A DNA stretch of 64,000 bases from Clostridia bacterium (GTDB lineage: Bacteria; Bacillota; Clostridia; Oscillospirales; CAG-272). Both the position numbers and the translations under genes were made by a program. Positions 16,631-23,893 of the stretch are shown piece by piece. How positions within the stretch are numbered: the stretch's first letter is position 1; each line of letters starts with the position of its first letter. The DNA is taken from positions 62,001-126,000 of the forward strand of contig JAFQRL010000012.1 of assembly GCA_017410065.1 (NCBI GenBank), given 5' to 3'. The notes under the pieces are model-generated. The model saw only the letters and a list, made by a program, of their open reading frames with translations. It was not told the origin of the DNA and searched no databases.

Positions 16631-17365
16631 ATGATTTTAGATAATTCCTTCCCAAGGGAAACAAATTACGTTAAGGAAAATAATATCCCTCTCGTTATCG
16701 TTGGCGGCACCGTGGAGTATCACGGCCCTCATTGCTCCTACGGCTGTGACACACTTATCGCCGAAGGACTTGTAAAACGCCTCGCAGAGAAAAAGGAAAT
16801 TATGCTCGCTCCTACGATCTCGTATAGCCCTTCAAGCTTCGCCGTTGGCGACGATAAAAGCGGCACCGTTCACGTTGAGGAGCGCGCCTTCGAAAACTAC
16901 GTTTACTACGTTTTCAAAAGCCTTCTTTCCGCAGGCTTCCGCAATATCTACGTTGTGATCCATCATCAGTTTGAGCAGGAATCCGAGATGCCTATGACCC
17001 TTTGCTACCGTATGGCGGCAAAGCGCGCAACTATGGAGTATCTTGAAAAGACCCTCGGCCAGGGCTGGTGGGGTAGCGAATCCTATGCTAATTACTATGA
17101 GCAGCTTGAAGGCGCAAACAACCCCTTCAATTGGATCAAGGTCATTCCCACAATGTCCACCGCCGTCCAGAATGCCACAGGCTACGACCACGCAGGCAAA
17201 TACGAGTCCTCTCTCCTGATGGCTCTTTACCCCGACTGCGTCAAGCTTGACCGCATAGACGATATCAAGCATTGGTTCACCGAGTCGGCAAGAGAAGCCT
17301 CCGCAGAGATCGGCAACGAAATGGCAGAAAAATCCCTCGCTTACCTTATGAAAGCAGTTAAGTGA
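16631..17365 (+). CDS. Creatininase family amidohydrolase
   Basis: This 244-residue member of the creatininase/creatinine amidohydrolase fold has VGGTVEYHGPH (Glu and His metal ligands), GCDTLIAEG (Asp), VIHHQFEQE (His and Glu region) and DHAGKYESSL, corresponding to the family HAGExETS. Members open cyclic amides or process formamides in cofactor pathways. ATGAGG upstream gives a modest ribosome site. The gap from the ASRT-like gene is 165 bases with no terminator, so it probably belongs to the same operon. Pairing with a creatinase-fold protein recalls the creatinine to creatine to sarcosine route, but the true substrate is not shown. Confidence 0.85.
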   Translation: MILDNSFPRETNYVKENNIPLVIVGGTVEYHGPHCSYGCDTLIAEGLVKRLAEKKEIMLAPTISYSPSSFAVGDDKSGTVHVEERAFENYVYYVFKSLLSAGFRNIYVVIHHQFEQESEMPMTLCYRMAAKRATMEYLEKTLGQGWWGSESYANYYEQLEGANNPFNWIKVIPTMSTAVQNATGYDHAGKYESSLLMALYPDCVKLDRIDDIKHWFTESAREASAEIGNEMAEKSLAYLMKAVK

Positions 17366-17406
17366 ACTAAAAGTATGCATTTTAAAGCGATTGAAAAGAC
17401 ATAATT

Positions 17407-17445
17407 AAGCAGGCAAGGAGCAATAAACTCCTTGCCTGCTTTGGA
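17407..17445 (+). terminator. Terminator of the creatinase-like/ASRT/creatininase operon
   Basis: A perfect 14-bp stem pairs 17407-17420 (AAGCAGGCAAGGAG) with 17428-17441 around a 7-base loop. Confidence 0.88.
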
Positions 17446-17485
17446 TATGTATGGCATTTCTATATCTACTTTACGCCTTTTGATT

Positions 17486-18589
17486 CTATATATTATTTCT
17501 GTGACGTATCTCCTCTTGCTCAACTAAAGTTTTTAAATAACGGCAATCATCCATAAGCTGCAAGCTGGTTTTGTTTGCTTTATTCTGTAATGCAACCAAC
17601 ATATTTTGGCTGTCTAATAGTGCTTCTATTTGAGATGATTGCGATAATTTTAGGTCGCTGATTTGAGAAGATAGTGCAACTATTCCTTCTGCCATAAGGC
17701 TACCAAGACGAGATGAGCTAACATTTATGGTGTTGCAAATTTCCGAACAAGCATCATATGTAGCATTAATGATACTATTAGTTTGTACTTGTCGATCAAC
17801 AAGTTGTAATGCCTCTTTTAATGAGTCGGACCTTCCGGTTTCAAAATAGAATAGTATTAAATCCAAATGCTGCCAATCACGTAAATCTAGCAATGTGTTG
17901 TAATGTTGTATTAAAGCCTGATAGAGTTGTTCGGAGGTGTTTGCTAAAAGTTGTATTTCCTTTCTCTTTTTTCTTATTGTCGGTTCAGCAGAAGCAATAT
18001 CTTCTTCCTGCTTTTTAATTATATCTTCCAATTCCTGTATTTGTTTTTCGTAATGGGGAAGCATATTAATCGCAACTTCTCGATCTTTTTTTACCTTACG
18101 AGGGGATTTAATATTACATACATTGTATGTGACATTTTCCCATAGGCGAGAACATAGAAATATTATTAAAGCTACACCGCCTGTACCAAAAGCTCCAAAA
18201 CCAATTAGTCCGCAAATAAACATTAATACAGAATAATCGTGGTATTCGGAAAGTAATGTGTAAACGGACAAACCCGCACTCGCTAATGCTGGAGCTATGA
18301 ATAATATCGTGCTAACTATTAAGAGTGTCAACCAAGCAATTGTTTTGATAAGAGGTAGAAAGACATCACCCTTAAATGAAAATCTATGCGAAGCATCGTT
18401 TTTGTTTAGTTGATATAATCTCTTCTTGTGAGATAATTCAATTTTTGTTTTTTCATCAACTGTATCCGGTCGGTTTTGGCACTCATCAATAATAGTATCG
18501 CAATTGTCAATTGTATCTCGTTGCATAGACACAACGGATAATCCGGCACGTAAGCTCCATAAAGCGGATAAAATTTTTTCGTTTTTCAT
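17486..18589 (-). CDS. Two-helix membrane protein with coiled coil, unknown
   Basis: This 367-residue protein has a charged N-terminal region (about 1-75), two transmembrane helices (about 80-110 and 120-150), a long coiled coil (about 175-225, rich in Glu, Lys and Ile) and a C-terminal helical region containing DWQHLDLILFYFETGR and LQLVDRQVQ. I have a general impression that this last block recurs in Firmicutes hypothetical proteins, but no function is known to me. The gene is visibly more AT-rich than its neighbours and uses ATA/ATT and CAA codons freely, suggesting recent acquisition. AAGGAG precedes the ATG. Upstream lies a terminator and a structured RNA that may control it. Confidence 0.7.
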   Translation of the reverse strand: MKNEKILSALWSLRAGLSVVSMQRDTIDNCDTIIDECQNRPDTVDEKTKIELSHKKRLYQLNKNDASHRFSFKGDVFLPLIKTIAWLTLLIVSTILFIAPALASAGLSVYTLLSEYHDYSVLMFICGLIGFGAFGTGGVALIIFLCSRLWENVTYNVCNIKSPRKVKKDREVAINMLPHYEKQIQELEDIIKKQEEDIASAEPTIRKKRKEIQLLANTSEQLYQALIQHYNTLLDLRDWQHLDLILFYFETGRSDSLKEALQLVDRQVQTNSIINATYDACSEICNTINVSSSRLGSLMAEGIVALSSQISDLKLSQSSQIEALLDSQNMLVALQNKANKTSLQLMDDCRYLKTLVEQEEIRHRNNI

Positions 18590-18610
18590 AAGCAGTTCTC
18601 CTTGAAATCA

Positions 18611-18766
18611 AATAAAAAAGTGCGCCCGCAAAGCGAGCGCACTCCATCAAGCACTTCACTTTGCTGCGACACAATTCTTTCATAAACTTCAAAAAGGTAA
18701 ATGAAAAGATGGAAGTGCTAAAATGGCATAGCACACCCTTTTTGAAATCTATGAAATTGTGTCGCA
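18611..18766 (-). ncRNA. Structured RNA or attenuator leader upstream of the coiled-coil gene
   Basis: On the minus strand a promoter (18772-18800) would start transcription at about 18765. The RNA can fold on itself: 18766-18737 pairs with 18697-18665 (GCGACACAATT at one end, CTTTTTGAA at the other) with internal mismatches. The apical part contains a second stem, GTGCTA/TAGCAC (18734-18715). A perfect terminator follows at 18643-18614. The product would be about 150 nt. It matches no RNA family I know. It is either a free small RNA or a leader that attenuates the gene starting at 18589. Confidence 0.6.
18614..18643 (-). terminator. Strong terminator ending the structured RNA
   Basis: On the minus strand AGTGCGCTCGC-TTT-GCGGGCGCACT forms an 11-bp stem with one G-U pair, followed by a T-run. 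It lies only 25 bases before the ATG of the downstream gene. Confidence 0.9.
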
Positions 18767-18771
18767 AATCT

Positions 18772-18800
18772 ATTATAGCACTTTTCTTTGGAATTTGCAA
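18772..18800 (-). promoter_or_regulatory. Promoter of the structured RNA
   Basis: On the minus strand TTGCAA is followed after 17 bases by TATAAT. Confidence 0.7.
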
Positions 18801-18876
18801 TATATTTTTGTAGGTTGATTATGAGCTTGTGAGGAAAAGTTCAATTGAAGTCGAGTTTAAGAGTAGATGATCGCTC

Positions 18877-20274
18877 TCACCCCCGTACCTCGGAAACGTA
18901 GCCCGAGGCGGATCTTGCCGCGCGAGCCAAGGCGAGGGCGGGCAGAATAAGCAAGGCGAGCCTTGCGGGAAGCGAGCTGTAAAGGGCGGTCGCCGCGAGG
19001 GAAAACACCGTTGTAAAGCCAAAAATCAAGGCTATACGAAAAGGGTATCTTCCGCCGAGCGACACTCTTTTCGAAATCAGCGCGAAGCACAAAACGTTAG
19101 CGAAAACGTATGCTGAAAGGAGTGACACTCCCGCTCCGAAATAAAGAAGGCGAGGTGTGAGAATAAGGTTTGCCAGAATATTCACCAAAGCCCCCGAAAG
19201 CGTAGACACCGAGGAAAGGGAGGGCTTCTCGCGGTGCACGCAAATGATGGCAAGCACCGAGAGGGTGAAATTCGGTAGCACCGAGAGCGCGATCGGTAAT
19301 ATGGCGGGCAAAGCCGAGGCGTATGCGCTGGGTGTTAATATTCCGAGAGCCTCGGGAGCGAGTGCCACCACCGCCACAGTCAACGCCCCAAGCCCTGTGC
19401 TTATATCCAAAACCGTTCTGCAAAGCTGATCCTTTTCGCCTGCCGCAAGCTTTCGCATCATCCAGGGCTGTAAAGCCGCCCCGAGACTTGCCGTCACAAA
19501 TGTGAGCCCGATGCCGATAGAGTGCGCCACCGCATAAGAGGCGAGAGCCTCCTTGCCGAGATACGCCGCCAAAATGAGCTTGTCCGCCTGCGCAATAACA
19601 GACGAGGCAAGAGCATTGGGGAGCATCGGCAGAGAGTATTTCATAAGATGTGCCCAGGCTTTGCTGTTTTTTAGCCCGTGCCGAACAGCACCGAAAAGTG
19701 TTGGAAATGCGGCGACCGCCGAAACCGAAAGCAGCCCGATGACCCTCGCAAGAGTGCCGTCCATTACCTCTATTAAAAAAAGGGAAAGCAAAGGCGTGCC
19801 GAGGGAGGTGAGCACCGTGAGCCAAGCCGCCTCACGGTAGGAATATAAATAGCGAAGCTCCGCAAGCCTTGCGGATATTGCCGAATCGCAAACGAGCTGT
19901 AAAAAGAGAAAGGGAACCAGCCAAGGCGCGACTCCAACAACACCGCCGAGCAGAAGCACAAGCAAGCAGATCGGCAAAGCCGCCGTTATAGAAAGCCCGA
20001 GAGCCGAGCCTGTTAAAACCTGTCTTTCGGAGCGGAATACACCGTAGCCCTTATACATAGCTCCGCCCGAGGTAAGCGAGGTGCATACTACGGTGCAAAG
20101 CCCAAGAACTGTTATATATAAGGTGAAGCCGCCGTAGTCCTCCGCAGACATAGTGCGCGTGAAAATTGGAGTGAAAAGCAGTCCTGCCGCCTTGGAGAGT
20201 GCCGCGGCAACCGTGTATGAGATGGAGGCGCGAGCAGGCAGGCGCAGATCCTTGAAGTGTTTTATCTTAATCAT
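18877..20274 (-). CDS. Polysaccharide flippase, MATE/Wzx-like
   Basis: This integral membrane protein of about 465 residues has some 12-14 hydrophobic helices and the N-terminal signature LFTPIFTRTMSAEDYGGFTLY, typical of lipid-linked oligosaccharide flippases of the MOP superfamily. I chose ATG 20274, which is followed by a basic MIKIKHFKDLRLP. A TTG at 20355 would add 27 residues but lacks a ribosome site. No glycosyltransferases are adjacent, so its lipid-linked substrate is unknown. It is divergent from gdhA. Confidence 0.82.
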   Translation of the reverse strand: MIKIKHFKDLRLPARASISYTVAAALSKAAGLLFTPIFTRTMSAEDYGGFTLYITVLGLCTVVCTSLTSGGAMYKGYGVFRSERQVLTGSALGLSITAALPICLLVLLLGGVVGVAPWLVPFLFLQLVCDSAISARLAELRYLYSYREAAWLTVLTSLGTPLLSLFLIEVMDGTLARVIGLLSVSAVAAFPTLFGAVRHGLKNSKAWAHLMKYSLPMLPNALASSVIAQADKLILAAYLGKEALASYAVAHSIGIGLTFVTASLGAALQPWMMRKLAAGEKDQLCRTVLDISTGLGALTVAVVALAPEALGILTPSAYASALPAILPIALSVLPNFTLSVLAIICVHREKPSLSSVSTLSGALVNILANLILTPRLLYFGAGVSLLSAYVFANVLCFALISKRVSLGGRYPFRIALIFGFTTVFSLAATALYSSLPARLALLILPALALARAARSASGYVSEVRG

Positions 20275-20402
20275 TTTGGTTGAATACGTTAAGCCGAAAG
20301 TCAAAATAATAAGGCAAAGCCCAAAAAATTCTTCATTTTCAGGGGTAATTTGCAATTTTTAAAAATAATCTTGCAAAATCTCTGAAATATTTATAAAAGG
20401 TA

Positions 20403-20431
20403 TTGATTTTCGGTAGGTTTTGTTTTATAAT
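20403..20431 (+). promoter_or_regulatory. Promoter of gdhA
   Basis: TTGATT at 20403-20408 and TATAAT at 20426-20431 are separated by 17 bases. Confidence 0.8.
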
Positions 20432-20467
20432 TATCTAGTAAAAATTTTTTATTTAGGAGAAAAGAAA

Positions 20468-21817
20468 ATGTTCAAGTCCGAATATTTAAACGACTTAATG
20501 GCAAGAGTCATCGCTCGCAACCCTGGTGAACTTGAGTTCCATCAGACAGTTGAGGAGGTTCTTGCATCCATCGAGCCCGTTCTCGAGCAGAGCCCCGAGT
20601 ATATCACCTCAGGCGTTATGGAGCGTCTCGTTGAGCCCGAAAGAATTATCAAGTTCAGAGTTCCGTGGACAACCGACGACGGCAAGGTTATGGTAAACCG
20701 CGGCTTCAGAATTCAGTTCAATAGCGCGATCGGTCCCTATAAGGGCGGCCTTCGCTTCCATCCCTCTGTAAACGAATCCATCATCAAGTTCCTTGGCTTC
20801 GAGCAGACCTTCAAGAACTCCCTCACAAGCCTTCCTATGGGCGGCGGTAAGGGCGGCTCCGACTTCGACCCCAAGGGCAAGTCCGATGCAGAGGTTATGC
20901 GCTTCTGCCAGAGCTTTATGACCGAGCTTTGCAAGTACATCGGTGCAGACACAGACGTTCCCGCAGGTGATATCGGCGTTGGCGCAAGAGAGATCGGCTA
21001 TCTCTACGGTCAGTATAAGAGAATTCGTAACGAGTTCACAGGCGTGCTCACAGGTAAGGGTATCCCTTACGGAGGCTCCCTCATCCGTCCCGAGGCAACA
21101 GGCTACGGCGCGGTTTACTACGTTGTTGAAATGCTCAACTACTTCGGCGATTCCATCAAGGGCAAGACCTTCGCGGTTTCGGGCTTCGGTAACGTTGCTT
21201 GGGGTACCGTTCAGAAGATCAACGAGCTTGGCGGTAAGGTAGTCACCATTTCGGGTCCCGACGGCTATATCTACGATAAGGACGGTATTTCCACCAAGGA
21301 AAAGATCGACTTTATGGTTGAGATGCGCGCATCCTGCCGCAATAGAGTTGAGGACTACGCAGATAAGTTCGGCGTGCCCTTCTTCAAGGGTCAGAAGCCC
21401 TGGGGCGAGAAGGTTGACATCATTATGCCTTGCGCAACCCAGAACGAGGTTGGCATCGAGGAAGCAAAGAAGATCGTTGCAAACGGCATCAAGTATTACG
21501 TTGAGGTCTCCAATATGCCCACTACAAACGAGGCAGTTGCATACCTTAAGGAGAACGGCGTGATCGTTGCTCCCTCCAAGGCGGTAAACGCAGGTGGCGT
21601 ATCCGTTTCGGGTCTTGAAATGAGCCAGAACTCTATGCGTTACAGCTGGACCGCCGAGGAAGTAGACGAGAAGCTTAAGATGATAATGAAGAACATCTTC
21701 ACCGCCTCCGTCTCCGCCGCAGAAAAGTACGGTATGAAGGGTGATCTCGTAGCAGGTGCAAATATTGCAGGCTTTATAAAGGTTGCAGATGCTATGCTCG
21801 CTCAAGGCGTGGTTTAA
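20468..21817 (+). CDS. gdhA: NADP-type glutamate dehydrogenase
   Basis: This 449-residue enzyme interconverts 2-oxoglutarate plus ammonia and glutamate. The glutamate-binding and catalytic region shows KGGLRFHPSVN, the lysine-containing PMGGGKGGSDFDPKGK, and DVPAGDIGVGAREIGYLYG. The nucleotide-binding Rossmann motif is VSGFGNVAWG. Length matches the hexameric bacterial class (about 447). ATG 20468 has AGGAG 8 bases upstream; any earlier start would lie in the promoter. Codon use is strongly biased, as expected for a highly expressed nitrogen-assimilation gene. It is monocistronic. Confidence 0.96.
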   Translation: MFKSEYLNDLMARVIARNPGELEFHQTVEEVLASIEPVLEQSPEYITSGVMERLVEPERIIKFRVPWTTDDGKVMVNRGFRIQFNSAIGPYKGGLRFHPSVNESIIKFLGFEQTFKNSLTSLPMGGGKGGSDFDPKGKSDAEVMRFCQSFMTELCKYIGADTDVPAGDIGVGAREIGYLYGQYKRIRNEFTGVLTGKGIPYGGSLIRPEATGYGAVYYVVEMLNYFGDSIKGKTFAVSGFGNVAWGTVQKINELGGKVVTISGPDGYIYDKDGISTKEKIDFMVEMRASCRNRVEDYADKFGVPFFKGQKPWGEKVDIIMPCATQNEVGIEEAKKIVANGIKYYVEVSNMPTTNEAVAYLKENGVIVAPSKAVNAGGVSVSGLEMSQNSMRYSWTAEEVDEKLKMIMKNIFTASVSAAEKYGMKGDLVAGANIAGFIKVADAMLAQGVV

Positions 21818-21988
21818 TTCTCCCACCGTCACCTTTTGTTTATAACCGCCCTACCCGAGACTCGTCGTATTCATATACGCCGTCGCCTCGTATAGAACAC
21901 TTCTAAATCAAAATCTGCTCGGCGTGAGAAAGATTATTCATTTCTCCAGAGTAGTAGCTGATTTTCAGCTCACCTAAAGTTTATTATT

Positions 21989-22022
21989 GAGGCTGTCTCA
22001 AATTTTGAGACAGCCTCTTATA
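21989..22022 (+). terminator. Palindromic terminator
   Basis: GAGGCTGTCTCAAA at 21989-22002 pairs with TTTGAGACAGCCTC at 22004-22017, a 14-bp stem with almost no loop. A weak T-rich tail follows. Confidence 0.75.
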
Positions 22023-22070
22023 GTTTTATAAGGTGTGGCAAAAATTGAGAATTAAAGATTAATAGCAAAC

Positions 22071-22099
22071 TTGACATTGATGGAAAAATGGTGTAGAAT
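22071..22099 (+). promoter_or_regulatory. Promoter of HAD phosphatase
   Basis: TTGACA at 22071-22076 and TAGAAT at 22094-22099 have a 17-base spacer. Confidence 0.75.
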
Positions 22100-22147
22100 A
22101 GTTAGTGATATTATTTCCCGACGGTGGAAAAGTAAACGAGGTTAAAA

Positions 22148-22795
22148 ATGTCAAAATACAAATATATAGCATTTGATCTTGACGGGACTCTGTCCGATCC
22201 TGAGCACGGGCTTGTGGAGGGCTTTATTTACGCCTTCAAGAAGATGGGCGTTGGGGACTTCGGCAGCCGCGAGTCGCTCCGCCGATTTATAGGCCCCTCT
22301 CTTTATAAGGTGTGGCAGGAGGAATTTGGCTTCAACGAGCACACCGTTATAGATGCTATCGAAAAATTCAGAGAGTATTATAACATTTACGGCTGGTGGG
22401 ATAACAAGGTGTACGACGGTGTGCGCGAGATGCTTGCCGCGCTTAAGACGTCGGGGAAGACCCTTATTCTCGCTACCTCAAAGCCCGAGGACACCGCAAA
22501 AAAGATAATGCATCTTTTTGAGCTTGATCAGTATTTTGACTTTCTCGGCGGTGCCGCAGGCGACAACCGCGACCACAAATGGCAGGTGCTTGAATACAGT
22601 ATGCAAAGTGTGGGGGCAACTCCCGAGGAGACCGTCCTGGTTGGCGACAGAATGTACGATGCCGAGGGCGCGGCAAAATGCGGCGTTGATTCGGTGGGCG
22701 TTCGCTGGGGTCACGGCACGGATGAGGAGCTGGAAGCCGCAGGCTTCACGATGCTTGCATCCTCGCCCGATGAGGTGGTTTCACTACTCTCATAA
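22148..22795 (+). CDS. HAD-superfamily phosphatase (phosphoglycolate phosphatase-like)
   Basis: This 215-residue HAD hydrolase has motif I FDLDGTLSD with the nucleophile Asp, motif II as ILATSKPE, the motif III lysine in EDTAKKIM, and motif IV VGDRMYDAEGA. A helical cap domain (about 18-85) places it in subfamily IA with phosphoglycolate phosphatases. These remove phosphate from small metabolites, and the natural substrate is not visible. It has its own consensus promoter. Codon use matches the core genes. Confidence 0.9.
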   Translation: MSKYKYIAFDLDGTLSDPEHGLVEGFIYAFKKMGVGDFGSRESLRRFIGPSLYKVWQEEFGFNEHTVIDAIEKFREYYNIYGWWDNKVYDGVREMLAALKTSGKTLILATSKPEDTAKKIMHLFELDQYFDFLGGAAGDNRDHKWQVLEYSMQSVGATPEETVLVGDRMYDAEGAAKCGVDSVGVRWGHGTDEELEAAGFTMLASSPDEVVSLLS

Positions 22796-22841
22796 GCCCA
22801 AATGAAAAAATATTCCCCGATTCATTTATAAAAACTAACTT

Positions 22842-22919
22842 GAATTGTATTATTATTGAAGTTAATTAGTTTGCATTAATATTGAAGTTAATTTAATTGC
22901 ATTTATATTGAGGTTAAAA
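22842..22919 (+). repeat. Three 26-bp tandem repeats at the GH43 start
   Basis: The core ATTGAAGTTAA occurs at 22855, 22881 and 22907 (last copy ATTGAGGTTAA), an exact 26-bp period. Each copy has a preceding TTGYATTNNTATTGA-like stretch. The third copy ends at the ATG, and its G-G change supplies the GAGG ribosome site. Confidence 0.85.
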
Positions 22920-23788
22920 TGAAGCTTTCAGACATCAGGATCCGCGATCCCTTTATACTAAACGACGGCGGAAAATATTATCTATACGGCACCACAAGAC
23001 TTCCCGAGGACGGCATCGGCGAGGGTGACTTCGGCTTTGACGTTTACGTCAGCTCCGACCTTATCTCCTTTGAGGGACCGTTCTCCGTTTTTGACGAGGA
23101 GGAAGGCTTCTTCGGCGTTTGCGACTATTGGGCACCCGAGGTATATAAGGTAGACGGTGCTTATTATATGCTTGCAAGCTTCAAGGGAAGAGCGGGGCTT
23201 CACGGCGTTGGAATTCTGAAGGCAGAGGACCCGAAGGGGCCCTTCCGCCCCCATTCCGAAATGCCCATCACTCCAAATGATTGGGCGGCAATAGACGGCA
23301 CTCTTTATTATGAGGACGGCAAGCCATATATGATATTCGTTCACGAATGGTCGCAGATAGTAGACGGCACTATGTGTTATGCGGAGCTCTCACCCGACCT
23401 CACCCACTTCGTCGGCGAACCTCAATTGATGCTTTCCGCTTCGGAAAATCCCTTCGGCAGACCTTCAAGGCTGAGGGACGGCAGAGAGGGCTATATCACA
23501 GACGGCCCCTGTATGTATAAAACCAAGGGTGGCGAGCTGCTTATGCTTTGGTCTATGAAGGGCGAGCGAGGATATATGGAGTGCGTATATAAATCAAAGA
23601 GCGGAAGCCTTCGCGGAAAATTTGAGCCACATAGCCTCCTATACGGAGACGACGGCGGCCACGGTATGATATTTGAGGATAATAGTGGCACCCCTCGCTT
23701 CGTTCTCCACACGCCAAACACAAGAGGGCTGGAGCGCGCAAAAATCTTTGAGATAATTGAGCGAGACGGCGGCATAGCACTTAAATAA
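22919..23788 (+). CDS. Glycoside hydrolase family 43-like
   Basis: This 289-residue five-bladed beta-propeller glycosidase has catalytic base D10 in RDPFI, a WAPEVY blade at about 75, and D126 in IDGTLYYEDGKPYM, which matches the pKa-modulating Asp. Where classical members have Glu-Gly-Pro as the acid, this protein reads ITDGPCMY with D195, as in a subgroup of GH43-like proteins; I have not verified which residue is the acid. It is likely an arabinosidase or xylosidase-type enzyme. There is no signal peptide. The start codon abuts a 26-bp tandem repeat array that may control it. Confidence 0.82.
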   Translation: MKLSDIRIRDPFILNDGGKYYLYGTTRLPEDGIGEGDFGFDVYVSSDLISFEGPFSVFDEEEGFFGVCDYWAPEVYKVDGAYYMLASFKGRAGLHGVGILKAEDPKGPFRPHSEMPITPNDWAAIDGTLYYEDGKPYMIFVHEWSQIVDGTMCYAELSPDLTHFVGEPQLMLSASENPFGRPSRLRDGREGYITDGPCMYKTKGGELLMLWSMKGERGYMECVYKSKSGSLRGKFEPHSLLYGDDGGHGMIFEDNSGTPRFVLHTPNTRGLERAKIFEIIERDGGIALK

Positions 23789-23798
23789 AAGTATAGAA

Positions 23799-23845
23799 AA
23801 ATCCTGATTTTGTAAACAGCAATTTACAAAATCAGGATTTCTTAT
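23799..23845. terminator. Bidirectional terminator between GH43 and symporter
   Basis: A perfect 18-bp stem pairs 23799-23816 (AAATCCTGATTTTGTAAA) with 23823-23840. Confidence 0.88.
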
Positions 23846-23893
23846 ATTCAATTTCGTATTATACCTTAAATAATTATTGCGACAAAATTAAAA

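Larger units (their letters stand above)
21818..22147. other. Intergenic region with terminator and promoter
   Basis: These 330 bases contain no gene. They hold a long palindromic terminator (21989-22017) and the promoter of the HAD gene (22071-22099). The stretch 21840-21960 shows nothing I can assign. Confidence 0.7.

Noticed and set aside
14929..17365. Light-sensing (rhodopsin) system around the ASRT-like gene
   Set aside because: There is no seven-helix retinal protein or retinal synthesis gene in the window. The neighbours are metabolic enzymes.
18507..18800. Minus-strand frame (97 codons) over the structured RNA, including an ATG near 18685
   Set aside because: No start codon in it has a ribosome site, it runs through the terminator and it overlaps the real gene out of frame.
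20275..20355. Upstream extension of the flippase from TTG 20355
   Set aside because: There is no ribosome site at the TTG; ATG 20274 gives a typical basic flippase N-terminus, although it also lacks a strong site.
20609..21832. Long minus-strand open frame (407 codons) over gdhA
   Set aside because: It is antisense to a highly conserved enzyme, and its Cys/Leu/Ala-rich product is typical of reverse-complement frames.
21989..22017. Possible insertion-sequence end (GAGGCTGTCTCAAA)
   Set aside because: It is a self-complementary terminator-like palindrome. No transposase or second end is present nearby.
22842..22919. Possible CRISPR array
   Set aside because: The 26-bp units are contiguous and contain no spacers.
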